From Cohnella sp. WQ 127256 (GTDB lineage: Bacteria > Bacillota > Bacilli > Paenibacillales > Paenibacillaceae), in NCBI RefSeq assembly GCF_024519285.1, contig NZ_JAMZCY010000001.1, positions 1,240,001 through 1,304,000 on the forward strand: a stretch of DNA of 64,000 nucleotides. The letters run 5' to 3'. Made by a program: the position numbers and the translations under genes. Shown here piece after piece: positions 1-7,614 of this stretch (positions are counted from its first letter, which is position 1; each line of letters starts with the position of its first letter). The notes below the pieces were generated by a model that had not been told where the DNA came from, made no database searches, and saw nothing but the letters and a program-made list of their open reading frames with translations.

Positions 1-30
1 ACTCTTCCTCCTGTTTCTAGTTTTCTGAAC

Positions 31-118
31 ATAACTGCCCGATAGTTGAAAGGCTGCCGATTATGCCGGCAGCCTCGTTCTGATTGCTTATTGAACTATA
101 GTGTCCCGTTAGTTGAAT
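31..118 (-). repeat. Direct-repeat/hairpin element A, probable fabZ terminator
   Basis: Two direct motifs (CTGCCCGATAGTTGAA and TGTCCCGTTAGTTGAAT) flank a hairpin whose arms are AGGCTGCCG and CGGCAGCCT. The element starts right after the fabZ stop in the minus direction, and the minus-strand hairpin is followed by a short TTTC. The same layout recurs near 5565, 13883 and, as halves, near 623 and 14680. A terminator role is inferred from position and structure. Confidence 0.6.
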
Positions 119-549
119 GCCTCAATAGAATTAAATGCAAACATTATTTCTGCTTCACAAACCATTTCATTGTCTACCATGGCGATGCCTGTTCCTTTGA
201 CAATCAGTCCCTTGGTTCGGGTCACTTCGAATTCAAGACGGAGTTGATCCCCTGGTTTTACTTGCTTTTTGAACCGACAATTATCAATACCAGTCAGCAA
301 CCCTATCTTATGGTTATTGCTCTCTACGTTGGACATAGCGATACCACCCACCTGTGCCAGTGCTTCTACAATCAAGACTCCAGGCATGACGGGATAATCG
401 GGAAAGTGACCAAGGAAATAAGGTTCATTGAAAGTTACATTTTTAATTCCAACGGCTTTCTTTCCCTCAACAATCTCTAAGATTCTATCGACCAAAAGAA
501 AGGGATATCTATGTGGAATAAGCTCTTTAATTTGATAAATATCAAGCAT
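109..549 (-). CDS. fabZ: 3-hydroxyacyl-[acyl-carrier-protein] dehydratase FabZ
   Basis: Cytosolic hot-dog-fold dehydratase of type II fatty acid synthesis; it removes water from beta-hydroxyacyl-ACP to give trans-2-enoyl-ACP. The protein is 146 aa from the chosen start and shows the family hallmarks [12 protein letters not shown] near the N-terminus, the catalytic-His segment [13 protein letters not shown] around residue 50, and EALAQ with the catalytic Glu following it. The ATG at 549 was chosen over an earlier in-frame codon because GGAGG lies seven bases upstream and the family begins there. It stands alone, with a repeat-type hairpin at its 3' end. Confidence 0.95.
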   Translation of the reverse strand: MLDIYQIKELIPHRYPFLLVDRILEIVEGKKAVGIKNVTFNEPYFLGHFPDYPVMPGVLIVEALAQVGGIAMSNVESNNHKIGLLTGIDNCRFKKQVKPGDQLRLEFEVTRTKGLIVKGTGIAMVDNEMVCEAEIMFAFNSIEAFN

Positions 550-622
550 GGATTGCCTCCTCTGATATTGGCTTATAACCATTCTAACGTCATTTGGTGA
601 AATCAGCCATTATTAAACTAAT

Positions 623-639
623 CTGCCCGTTAGTTCAAT
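623..639. repeat. Solo half of the CCCGTTAGTT repeat
   Basis: CTGCCCGTTAGTTCAAT matches the outer motif of elements A, B and C, but no partner copy or hairpin follows, so this looks like a decayed or half element. Confidence 0.45.
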
Positions 640-794
640 AAAAAGAACGCTCCCGCGCCATCGCTTGGGTTACGTCCTCCTCATTATATTCCATTTCCAA
701 ATACCTATTAAAGAACGTACGCGGGTAGCATGTAGTGCTTAAACAGGGATGCCGCGGCAAATAGCGCCACTAAGCGCCTGTCGTTGGCGATCGC

Positions 795-847
795 GACAAT
801 GTCCCCGAATTTGTGTCGTTTGAACACAATGTCCCCACTTTTGTGTC
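795..847. repeat. Two tandem ~23-bp repeats, possible IS end
   Basis: GACAATGTCCCC...TTTGTGTC occurs at 795-817 and, with changes, at 825-847 (period 30). A third copy, preceded by the same ATCGCGACAATG context, lies at 7284-7306. Multiple short repeats near an end are typical of IS21-family elements, but no istA or istB is present, so this assignment is tentative. Confidence 0.4.
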
Positions 848-921
848 CTTGTTGCTTTTTCTGTGTGATACCCCATAAATCTATACATATTCCTTTTAGC
901 AAGGTCCCAAAAGTAGCATTT

Positions 922-973
922 CTAAACAGTCTGACCGCTTTCCCAGTTTTGGGAAAGCGGTCAGACTGTTTAG
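922..973. terminator. Perfect 23-bp hairpin abutting the DUF4190 stop
   Basis: Arms 922-944 and 951-973 are exact reverse complements with a 6-base loop. The right arm overlaps the stop codon of the minus-strand DUF4190 gene. In the minus direction no clear T-run follows, so it is either an unusual terminator or a small palindromic repeat. Confidence 0.5.
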
Positions 974-1326
974 ACGTTATTCATAGCTCTCATGAAGCTA
1001 ATCACAAACGAGATAACAAAGGCAAGCACATTGATAGCCGTCGCGACGATTCCGCATACCAATCCTGCAATTGCCATACCGCGACCTTGCACCTGTACTC
1101 GCTTGATTTCTTTAAACGATAAAGACGCGAACACAATCGCAACGATACCGCTGAAGAAGCCAATGATTCCAAGGACTATGATTCCTCCTAATGGCAAAGC
1201 AATTAAGGATATTATACCTAGTACTAAGGAGGTAATTGCTTTGCCACTCGTCTTCGCCTGTGGCGGAACGTAAGATTGGGTTAGCGGAGAAAAACCGTAT
1301 TGTGGCTCTTTGTGATTGTTATCCAA
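970..1326 (-). CDS. DUF4190-type small membrane protein
   Basis: 118-aa protein with a polar Pro/Gln-rich N-terminus (about 28 residues) and two long hydrophobic stretches (about 30-68 and 83-112) separated by a short basic loop. This is the layout of DUF4190 proteins, which have no firmly known function. The start is TTG at 1326, with AGGAGG seven to eight bases upstream. It is monocistronic; its stop codon lies inside a long perfect hairpin. The membrane location is predicted from hydrophobicity only. Confidence 0.75.
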   Translation of the reverse strand: MDNNHKEPQYGFSPLTQSYVPPQAKTSGKAITSLVLGIISLIALPLGGIIVLGIIGFFSGIVAIVFASLSFKEIKRVQVQGRGMAIAGLVCGIVATAINVLAFVISFVISFMRAMNNV

Positions 1327-1630
1327 GGAATATCCTCCTATTAATGAGTCATTATTTCTATTATACTTCTCGTAGTAAAATACTGTAAATATTTCTCGTA
1401 AATTAAATATTTTGTCGAACCTTAATGACTCATAAATTTCCTTTAGATTATTATGTGTATCTGACTTGAGCTAAATAAACAGATCAAAATCAGATGATAG
1501 ATTAATAGCAGTTAAAAAAGAGCGGGCTATCTATTCGATAACCTGCTCTTTTTCTTGATTTTTGGCTCTGCGCCTTAACTTAAGGACATTGCGGTTTAGG
1601 CGGCCTCTCCTTCACCATTTAGGTAGTACA
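1327..1630. other. Intergenic interval
   Basis: AT-rich, with the DUF4190 ribosome site at its left end and a strong hairpin at 1514-1553. No coding signal was seen. Confidence 0.5.
1514..1553 (-). terminator. Intrinsic terminator downstream of the RND remnant
   Basis: GAGCGGGCTATC and GATAACCTGCTC form a 12-bp stem with one G-T pair, flanked by A-runs and T-runs on both sides, so it can work in either direction. It sits just past the stop of the minus-strand RND fragment. Confidence 0.75.
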
Positions 1631-2256
1631 TTAAAACGTTTCGATCTCCTTCGGCTTACGCTTACGCCAAGCCAGGCTGTAAATCACAGGCAATACGACT
1701 AGCGTCAAGAGTGTTGAGGTGAACAGCCCCCCGATAACCGTAATAGCGAGTCCTCCTGACACCACACTCGTAGACGACGAGTTAGACAGTGCAACAGGCA
1801 TAAGAGCCAGCATCGTTGCGAATGCAGTCATTAGAATCGGCCGCAAGCGAGTCGTGGAGGCTTCAATAATCGCTTCATTAATTGGCATGCTTGACAGACG
1901 ATTCTTCTCAACGCGATCAAGCAATACGACCGCATTCGTAACGACGATGCCAACAAGCATTAGCATCCCAATCATTGCACTGATCGATAAGGCTTCGCCC
2001 GTAAGGAGTAATGCACCCAATGACCCTACAGGAATAAAGAAAAGCGAAGACAAGATAATCAATGGAGTGACGATACCGCCAAATGTCACACTCATTACGA
2101 GGAAGACAAGGCCAATGGCAACAATCATCGCGATGATCAGGCTGGTAAAGCCGGCGCTAATGGACTCCATTCCTCCACCAAAGCTTACTTCGACACCGCT
2201 AGGCAATGTCAAGCTCTTCACTTCGTCTTTAACTTGCTTTGAAACGGATTGAACCG
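1631..2256 (-). pseudogene. RND efflux transporter (SwrC/AcrB-like), C-terminal fragment
   Basis: About 205 codons encode the last transmembrane part of an RND/HAE1 pump. The typical segments GIVVTNAVVLLDRVE, RLRPILMTAFATMLALMP and a final GGLFTSTLLTLVVLPVIY are all visible. Full-length relatives exceed 1000 aa, so more than 80% is missing. The reading frame can be followed to about 2256, where it abruptly gives way to MFS transporter sequence in another frame on the same strand. No start or ribosome site fits, so this is a dead remnant. Confidence 0.8.
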
Positions 2257-2556
2257 AGCATGCCCCATATGCATCGAAGCAGCAACCAGAACCAGAAGCT
2301 CTGCGCGTATCCGTACAGGAAGGTCGTCGTTCCGGCGATGAAGATAGCCGCGACCAAACCTCCCCGGATGCTTAGCTTCGTATACAACCAGGAGATGAGC
2401 GGGCTGAGCGGTAATCGGATGAACCGATTGGCCGACAGCAGAATCCCGACTTCCACGAGCGAAGTCAACCCGGCTTCTTTCCAATGAATGGGCAGAGCGA
2501 TATAGAGCATTGAATCTCCGAACAAGGAGACGGCCGTTATCAGCGCGATTAACTAT
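2257..2556 (-). pseudogene. MFS transporter, N-terminal fragment
   Basis: About 95 codons resemble the first three helices of a major-facilitator permease: FGDSMLYIALP, then NRFIRLPLSPLISWLYTK, which resembles the MFS loop 2-3 region, then two hydrophobic helices. Going upstream the frame meets a TAG just before the normal N-terminal helix, and downstream it is cut at the junction with the RND fragment. Both ends are therefore lost. A deletion between two transporter genes is the simplest explanation. Confidence 0.65.
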
Positions 2557-2807
2557 ATGGGTTTGGCATTGTCTCTTATTAGCGGATATCGAACGACTCT
2601 GGTATGATGCATCTCTTTCAATTGCTTACCCAGATTCGTTTCACGTTTCGATAGTACGATTCTCCCATTATAGTCTTCGATATTCAACACGCCAAGGCTG
2701 TACCCCTGCAATGCTTGCTCCTCAGTCCTCACTCTGATGTAGATAACAGCTCATGGCTACGCTAACCTGCCCGTTCGTATGCCCTCTCTATTTTTATCCC
2801 GTGACAA

Positions 2808-2853
2808 TCGGACAATGTTCTTGTCATCTCCAAATGACAAGAACATTGTCCGA
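2808..2853. repeat. Perfect 20-bp inverted repeat (ACAATGTTCTTG palindrome)
   Basis: Arms 2808-2827 and 2834-2853 are exact reverse complements around the loop CTCCAA. The arm TCGGACAATGTTCTTGTCAT resembles the arm of the palindrome at 35510-35557 (TCGGTACACATTCTTGAC). It may be two fused insertion-sequence ends or a tiny MITE-like element. Confidence 0.6.
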
Positions 2854-2942
2854 TAAATAAAAAAGCCCGCAATTTACGCGAACTTCATTCGGATAATATT
2901 CTTGTCTTCCTACAGCATCGTCATTCGAATTTAACAGGTTGC

Positions 2943-3152
2943 CTACACTGCAAATCCCTGGATCAGGTAAATCCAACTCCACTTCTTTCGCAACTGCTTC
3001 CACTGCGCCTTGATTTCATCTCTTTTCATAAAAGTCACTTGATTCAAGTTAGAGGAACAACAATCGCTCAGAATGTTTAGTTCATAATAGCACCAAGTCT
3101 CTCTTGTCTCACGAACTGCCGTACCACATTTGTCGCATCCCTTCCTACTTCA
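2943..3152 (-). pseudogene. Coding remnant with a CxxC motif
   Basis: An open minus-strand frame of about 70 codons reads GCDKCGTAVRETRETWCYYE, continues through SDCCSS, and ends EIKAQWKQLRKKWSWIY...FAV followed by TAG. It begins just after a TGA and has no start codon or ribosome site. The amino-acid composition looks like real protein and suggests the C-terminal part of a small zinc-binding protein. The family was not recognised. Confidence 0.35.
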
Positions 3153-3230
3153 CGATGGGTGGCTGAAGCAAAGAATCGTTGCCTGAGATATCTACAAAGT
3201 ATAACGGGCTAGAGTCCATAAAAAATAAAA

Positions 3231-3255
3231 AGATTCCGCGACGGCACGGAATCTT
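3231..3255 (-). terminator. Intrinsic terminator of the DUF378 gene
   Basis: AAGATTCCG and CGGAATCTT form a stem. On the minus strand it is followed by TTTTATTTTTTA, in the expected place after the DUF378 stop codon. Confidence 0.8.
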
Positions 3256-3283
3256 GTATAAAGCGATCAAAGGCTCACGATAT

Positions 3284-3496
3284 TTACGCTCTTACTTGTG
3301 CATTATCCGTAAATAAATATCTGATACAATACAACCCACTAATTCCGACCAAGCTATATACGATGCGGCTTAACCATGAGGATACACGATGAGAATCTCC
3401 TCCGAGTAACGCGGTGACTAGGTCCCATTCAAACAAACCGATGAGGAGCCAATTCAGTGCCCCGACAACCACTAGCACCAATGCAACTTTACCCAT
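3284..3496 (-). CDS. DUF378 family membrane protein (YuzA-like)
   Basis: 70-aa integral membrane protein with two hydrophobic helices (about 4-22 and 46-62). The first contains the signature GALNWLLIGLFEWDLV and is followed by SWLSRIVYSLVGISGLY, both typical of DUF378. No biochemical function is established for the family. The ATG has AGGGTGG upstream, and the gene ends at a good terminator, so it is a single-gene transcript. Confidence 0.85.
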   Translation of the reverse strand: MGKVALVLVVVGALNWLLIGLFEWDLVTALLGGDSHRVSSWLSRIVYSLVGISGLYCIRYLFTDNAQVRA

Positions 3497-3634
3497 ATTT
3501 AACCACCCTTTTCGGTCATTTTCTTACAATTGTTAATATGCGTTTCTTTTCTGACAGCCATACCTAGGGCGTTCAATAAATAAAATCTAGCTTCTGCCCT
3601 TCATTAGGTGATTTATGGTAATTCTAATAATTCA

Positions 3635-3668
3635 AATAACCCGCTAGCACTAGGCTAAGCGAGTTATT
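3635..3668 (-). terminator. Hairpin downstream of the DUF3231 gene
   Basis: AATAACCCGCTAGC and GCTAAGCGAGTTATT pair with two bulges. It lies about 100 bases past the stop of the minus-strand DUF3231 gene. A T-rich tail exists on the plus side and a weaker one on the minus side. Confidence 0.5.
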
Positions 3669-3763
3669 TTTGTAAGTTTTACGTCGACCCGATCTAAAGT
3701 TCTTTCGCTACCTTATCTCTTCAGCCAGGCCAAGCAAACATCAACTTGTGCCATTTTCATCGT

Positions 3764-4282
3764 TTAAACTTTAACTGTGTCTGGTCTCTTGACAAGTAAT
3801 GGAGGCGGAATTAGCCAACCTTTATCCTTAAGCATTCTAAGGGTTTTACCACCAAGTACCGTTTTTGCGGCAGCATATTTTGCAAATAATGCGCCGATAT
3901 CTTCGCGAATACACATTGCCATTGCTTGAGTGCATGCAACAAGACCAATTGCTGTGTCCGCAGATATCGCAGCAGCAATTTCCTGATCGGCTAAACGAGC
4001 ACCGACAGGAATATCTTCGAGATTGGCTTTTGGTCTGTCAGCCATTATTGGAGCAGGAGCAATACCATTCGCATTAAGTATCTCATCCAGTTCTTTTACT
4101 TCTTGTTTTGCTTGATCAATGTAGTCTTCAATCAATTTCCTTAGGTCCTTGTCACCGGTATGATTTAAATATGCTTGATAAAAAGAAATTACTGCTTTAG
4201 CTGCAGTAGAAGCTGTCCATACACTGGATACTTCACCGAAATGCATCGGCTCATCTTTTGGGTTACCGCTTAGAATTCCCAC
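3764..4282 (-). CDS. DUF3231 family protein (ferritin-like, spore-coat type)
   Basis: 172-aa mostly helical protein. The opening GILSGNPKDEPMHFGEVSSVW is the DUF3231 hallmark, and EDYIDQAKQEVKELDEIL and AAISADTAIGLV match the helices of its ferritin-like bundle. Family members are linked to spore coats of Bacillales, but their activity is unknown. The GTG at 4282 is preceded by AAGGGGG. It is divergent from the manganese catalase gene at 4485, another protein type often found in spores, so the pair may be expressed together during sporulation; that is inference. Confidence 0.8.
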   Translation of the reverse strand: MGILSGNPKDEPMHFGEVSSVWTASTAAKAVISFYQAYLNHTGDKDLRKLIEDYIDQAKQEVKELDEILNANGIAPAPIMADRPKANLEDIPVGARLADQEIAAAISADTAIGLVACTQAMAMCIREDIGALFAKYAAAKTVLGGKTLRMLKDKGWLIPPPLLVKRPDTVKV

Positions 4283-4484
4283 GAAAAAGTTGCCCCCTTT
4301 GTTGTAGAATCAAATGTATTTTGTCCATCATTTAGCCCCGTATCCTAATATACGCGACTACTTATTTTCCCAGATGAAGTCAGCTCGAATTAGTGTTAAT
4401 TTTTCCTTCCGCTAGAGATCATAAAGATGTCCCATTAAGGACTCCGCTCTTGATCCACTTAAAACTTCAAGGAGTGAATTCGCT

Positions 4485-5339
4485 GTGTACTATTACAAAG
4501 AAGAGCTAATTAACATCATTCAACCGGACAAGCCGGATCCAGTTGCTGCGAAGGTACTTCAGGAAGCGCTTGGCGGACAATTCGGCGAAATGCGGACCAT
4601 GATGCAATATTCCTTCCAAAGCTCTAATTTCAGAGGCAAAGAAAAACAATTTCGCGATCTTATTCGCGGGGTGTTCTTAGAAGAGATTGCTCATGTCGAG
4701 CTTGTGCAGAACACGATTAATCAGCTCCTGAACGGTTCCGGTTTAACCGTTCCGGGCGATGCGGGAATCGACGCTGCTCCGATTGACGATGCCATTAAGC
4801 ATGCGAACCCCCATCACTACATCATGGGAGCGAAGAGCTCTTTGCCCGTCGATGCAGGAGGCAATCCGTGGAATGGTTCTTGGGTTTACAGTCATGGTAA
4901 TTTGATTGCAGATATGTTGAACAATGTTGTCCTTGAATCGACGGGCGTCCTGCAAAAAACAAGGATTTATGAGATGAGCGCGAATAAAACGTTTCGGGAA
5001 ACGTTAGGATTCCTCATCGTTCGGGACAACGCACATCAGAATGCTTTTGCCAAAGCACTTGAAACCCTAGGAGTCGACTGGGGCAAAACGTTTCCCGTAC
5101 CGAATTACGATATTAACAAATACCCCGAGTGCCGCAAATTCGTCGATATGGGCTATCACAATGTTCAATTTAATTTTAGGTTAGACGAGACTCGTATCGG
5201 TGAGATCTTCCAAGGCGAAAGCCCAAGTCGAAATAGCGGTCCGCTATCCGTCACGCCTCCCCCTAAAGGCTTTCCCGTACCTCAGCTTCCGGATATGCCG
5301 AATGAACACAGCCCCGGTATTGCTGATATGTTGAGATAA
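4485..5339 (+). CDS. Manganese catalase (CotJC/YdbD-like)
   Basis: 284-aa dimanganese catalase that splits hydrogen peroxide into water and oxygen. Metal-ligand segments of the four-helix bundle are visible: GGQFGEMRTMMQY (Glu near 35), FLEEIAHVELVQ (Glu and His near 68-72), NVVLESTGVLQ (Glu near 150) and RDNAHQNAFAKAL (His near 185). A Pro-rich C-terminal tail (from about 245) is usual in the non-heme catalases of Bacillales. The GTG start follows AAGGAG at ten bases. A terminator-like hairpin follows at 5399. Confidence 0.92.
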   Translation: MYYYKEELINIIQPDKPDPVAAKVLQEALGGQFGEMRTMMQYSFQSSNFRGKEKQFRDLIRGVFLEEIAHVELVQNTINQLLNGSGLTVPGDAGIDAAPIDDAIKHANPHHYIMGAKSSLPVDAGGNPWNGSWVYSHGNLIADMLNNVVLESTGVLQKTRIYEMSANKTFRETLGFLIVRDNAHQNAFAKALETLGVDWGKTFPVPNYDINKYPECRKFVDMGYHNVQFNFRLDETRIGEIFQGESPSRNSGPLSVTPPPKGFPVPQLPDMPNEHSPGIADMLR

Positions 5340-5398
5340 CATTGGATACTATATCGCCAAATTTGCCAGTAAGATCACTGTTCAACAATTAAGTTTTG

Positions 5399-5436
5399 TG
5401 ACCCGACTTCTTGTTGCGGAAACGGGTCATTTATAT
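5399..5436 (+). terminator. Probable terminator of the catalase gene
   Basis: TGACCCG and CGGGTCA form the stem, with a T/A-rich tail after it, about 60 bases past the catalase stop. Confidence 0.55.
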
Positions 5437-5564
5437 TTTAAAATCATGCAGAAGGTGACGCACTCTAGTAAAATCACTTTTCCTAATTCATCACATGACT
5501 CTGCTTTCAAACAACCGCCTATCTGCAAGGAGTGCTTCTGGAGAAGTTGGAATGGGAATAAACT

Positions 5565-5643
5565 ATACTGCCCGTTACTTCAATATAACAAAAAAGGAGC
5601 TGCCTCGAAGCAACTCCTCAACTATCGTGTCCCGTTAGTTTAA
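5565..5643 (-). repeat. Direct-repeat/hairpin element C containing the bclB-like terminator
   Basis: Outer direct motifs CTGCCCGTTACTTCAAT and TGTCCCGTTAGTTTAAT flank the hairpin GGAGCTGC/GCAACTCC at 5596-5617. Read on the minus strand the hairpin is followed by TTTTTTGTT, a good intrinsic terminator about 45 bases after the collagen-like gene. This is the clearest link between the repeat family and termination. Confidence 0.7.
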
Positions 5644-5663
5644 TATTGAGTTTTGGTGGCTTA

Positions 5664-6800
5664 TTAAAAAGGAGTATAAGATAGGCTAGCGCTAAATGAG
5701 AGTTGGGTGATATCAGCTGCTGAGGGATCCGTCGACATAAGCGTCCTTACACGAATACCAATACGATCACCAGCAGCGACTACTAATGATCCCAGATTTA
5801 TATTTGTTGCAGTACGGAAACCGGATGGGACACCAGGTGTAATGTCTGTATTCGGAAATCCAAATCTGACTGAACTAGTCAGCGGAGTTGTTACGTAAGG
5901 TGAAGAACTATGATCAATCCCATTATTAGGAACTGAAGGTGCGCGGAATACTGTAAAATCATATTGAAGACCGAGAGTATTGATAGAAACCACTGAAGCA
6001 ACCAATAAATCTACACTTATTTGTAAATTTTGAACGGTACCGGCAAAGGGAATTGGGAATGCAAAACCACCTGCTTCGGGTGGCATAGTTGATTCTCCAG
6101 AACCATCAATAACTTCAACCGTGTGATTGCCAAAACCCATTAAGATTGGAGCAGCTGATACTACTGTAGCGCCACTGAGGATGATACCCGTCGAAAATGG
6201 AATTAATCCTCCCGCTCCTGCTGGTCCCTGAGACCCTGTTGGCCCTTGCTCTCCCTGAGTCCCTGCTGGTCCTGCTGGCCCTGCTGCTCCCTGAGTCCCT
6301 GCTGGTCCTGCTGGTCCTGCTGGTCCTGCCAGTCCAGCTGTGCCAATTGCTCCTGCAAGTCCTGCTAGTCCTTGGGGTCCAAGTGCTCCTGCAAGTCCTT
6401 GGGGTCCAATTGCGCCAATTGCTCCTGCAAGTCCTGCTAGTCCTTGGGGTCCAAGTGCTCCAGCAAGTCCTTCAGGTCCAAGTGCACCAATCGCTCCTAC
6501 AAGTCCTGCTGCTCCTTGGGGTCCAAGTGCTCCAGCAAGTCCTTCAGGTCCAAGTGCACCAATCGCTCCTACAAGTCCTGCTGCTCCTTGGGGTCCAAGT
6601 GCTCCAGCAAGTCCTTCAGGTCCAGCTTCTGCAATTGCTCCCGCAAGTCCTCGAAGTAATTGCCGTCCATTAGGCGGAGGACACTTTTTACAAACTATCT
6701 TTTTAATTACTCGAAGACGACGTTTCTTTTTTTTTTCTTTTGGATGGCACACAATTATGGTTTTCTTTTTACAACTTTTTTTTATATCGGGACAACTCAA
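5664..6800 (-). CDS. Collagen-like exosporium glycoprotein, BclB type
   Basis: About 378 aa from the preferred start. A Cys/Lys-rich basic N-terminus (about 45 residues, including SCKKK and KEKKKKRRL) is followed by roughly 150 residues of Gly-X-Y collagen repeats and a C-terminal globular domain of about 190 residues opening GGLIPFSTGIILSGA, which matches the BclB-type C-terminal domain of exosporium filament proteins. Such proteins form trimers on the spore surface. TTG at 6800 is preferred because GGGAGG lies eight bases upstream; an ATG at 6857 has no ribosome site. The collagen part is built from near-identical 72-bp DNA repeats and is expected to vary in length between strains. Confidence 0.85.
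   Translation of the reverse strand: MSCPDIKKSCKKKTIIVCHPKEKKKKRRLRVIKKIVCKKCPPPNGRQLLRGLAGAIAEAGPEGLAGALGPQGAAGLVGAIGALGPEGLAGALGPQGAAGLVGAIGALGPEGLAGALGPQGLAGLAGAIGAIGPQGLAGALGPQGLAGLAGAIGTAGLAGPAGPAGPAGTQGAAGPAGPAGTQGEQGPTGSQGPAGAGGLIPFSTGIILSGATVVSAAPILMGFGNHTVEVIDGSGESTMPPEAGGFAFPIPFAGTVQNLQISVDLLVASVVSINTLGLQYDFTVFRAPSVPNNGIDHSSSPYVTTPLTSSVRFGFPNTDITPGVPSGFRTATNINLGSLVVAAGDRIGIRVRTLMSTDPSAADITQLSFSASLSYTPF
6445..6594 (-). repeat. 72-bp tandem repeats within the collagen region
   Basis: Two almost identical 72-bp units encode GALGPEGLAGALGPQGAAGL with a short connecting stretch; shorter, diverged units continue on both sides. Slippage here changes the number of Gly-X-Y triplets in frame. 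Confidence 0.7.
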
Positions 6801-6993
6801 TAACGACACCTCCCTATAAAGATGGTTCAGTGTACGTGAGTCTGTTTTTTTAGGCATGGACTAATAGCCTGCTATTGGCTAGACTAAAAACTATTTTTAG
6901 AAAATTGGGTTTATGCTAGGGTAGTGTTATACCACAAATCCAACATTCTTTACATAATTTATTATTAAGACAACTCATCCTTCAATTCGTCAA

Positions 6994-7020
6994 CCCAAAT
7001 CACATTTGGGTCTTTTTTTT
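6994..7020 (+). terminator. Orphan intrinsic terminator
   Basis: ACCCAAAT and ATTTGGGT form a stem with a CAC loop, followed by CTTTTTTTT. No plus-strand gene lies upstream, so it is probably left over from a lost gene or serves an unannotated RNA. Confidence 0.65.
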
Positions 7021-7283
7021 GTTCCTTCAGTACCCAGCCTCAGGGAAATGCTGAAGACAAGCAAAATAGAGCTTTTTCAAACGATTAATTAAGGATCTTC
7101 CCCCACGTGCACGCTTTGAACGCTGGGCTGAAGAATGAACGGAGAGCCTGATCGCAGCGGCCGAACGTAATCCGTCTAAGGAAGCAACGAGATGACCAGC
7201 CACTTTGTCAGTTGGAGGTCCTTGTCCAGTCGTTCTTTCGATACCAGGAGAACGTTAATGATTAAACTGTCTTCGGCTATCGC

Positions 7284-7306
7284 GACAATGTCCCCAAATT
7301 TGTGTC
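7284..7306. repeat. Third copy of the ACAATGTCCCC repeat
   Basis: GACAATGTCCCCAAATTTGTGTC differs by one base from 795-817 and shares the upstream bases ATCGCG. Probably the end of a vanished insertion sequence. Confidence 0.4.
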
Positions 7307-7327
7307 CCTAGACACATTTAATAAGCT

Positions 7328-7528
7328 TTAAGCCACGCTAATCTTGCTCCACAGCATCTTACCAGTTTGCTTGTACTCTAAGACCACAACGTTTTTAAAG
7401 TACACAACAGTTTTGATCGAGATAAACGTGATTGTGAAACCGAAGTAGCCGTTGGTTTTCAATCTGCGTTTTCTTCGCTGTTGACGAATTTTCTTGAATG
7501 TTTCGTGGTTAGTGCCCAGTAAATCCAA
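7328..7528 (-). CDS. Hypothetical protein or gene remnant
   Basis: The open frame actually continues upstream to about 7617 without a start codon, reading KLGEDVGTKEAKVLAGILKE and then a basic segment KKIRQQRRKRRLK before an aromatic/hydrophobic end. The first usable codon, TTG at 7528, has no ribosome site. It directly follows the MmyB-type regulator gene in the same direction, so it may be read through. The family was not recognised; it could be the 3' end of a gene whose front was replaced. Confidence 0.3.
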   Translation of the reverse strand: MDLLGTNHETFKKIRQQRRKRRLKTNGYFGFTITFISIKTVVYFKNVVVLEYKQTGKMLWSKISVA

Positions 7529-7614
7529 AGCTATCTGCGGATCGGATCTATTGATCTCTTTTAATATGCCGGCAAGAACCTTTGCTTCTTTGGTTCCTAC
7601 GTCTTCACCGAGCT

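Larger units (their letters stand above)
583..921. other. Gene-poor interval with a repeat half-site and possible IS ends
   Basis: No convincing gene. It holds a lone copy of the CTGCCCGTTAGTTCAAT motif at 623-639 and the two tandem ACAATGTCCCC repeats at 795-847. Short open frames here have no ribosome site and no recognisable protein. Confidence 0.5.
2557..3283. other. Degraded interval with a palindrome and a gene remnant
   Basis: Contains the 20-bp inverted repeat at 2808-2853, a minus-strand Cys-containing coding remnant at 2943-3152 and the DUF378 terminator at 3231-3255. Nothing intact was found. Confidence 0.5.
6801..7327. other. Gene-poor interval
   Basis: Holds an orphan plus-strand hairpin with T-run at 6994-7020 and an IS-like repeat at 7284-7306. 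Between 7080 and 7260 there is higher-G+C sequence that looks like old coding DNA, but every frame is interrupted and no family was recognised. Confidence 0.4.

Noticed and set aside
46..480. Plus-strand frame opposite fabZ
   Set aside because: Antisense of fabZ and of repeat element A; protein composition is not credible.
5398..5643. Plus-strand frame of about 80 codons after the catalase gene
   Set aside because: It runs through the catalase terminator and repeat element C and has no ribosome site.
6197..6819. Long plus-strand open frames opposite the collagen-like gene
   Set aside because: They are antisense images of the Gly-X-Y repeats (low-complexity Leu/Val or Ala/Pro runs) with no ribosome site.
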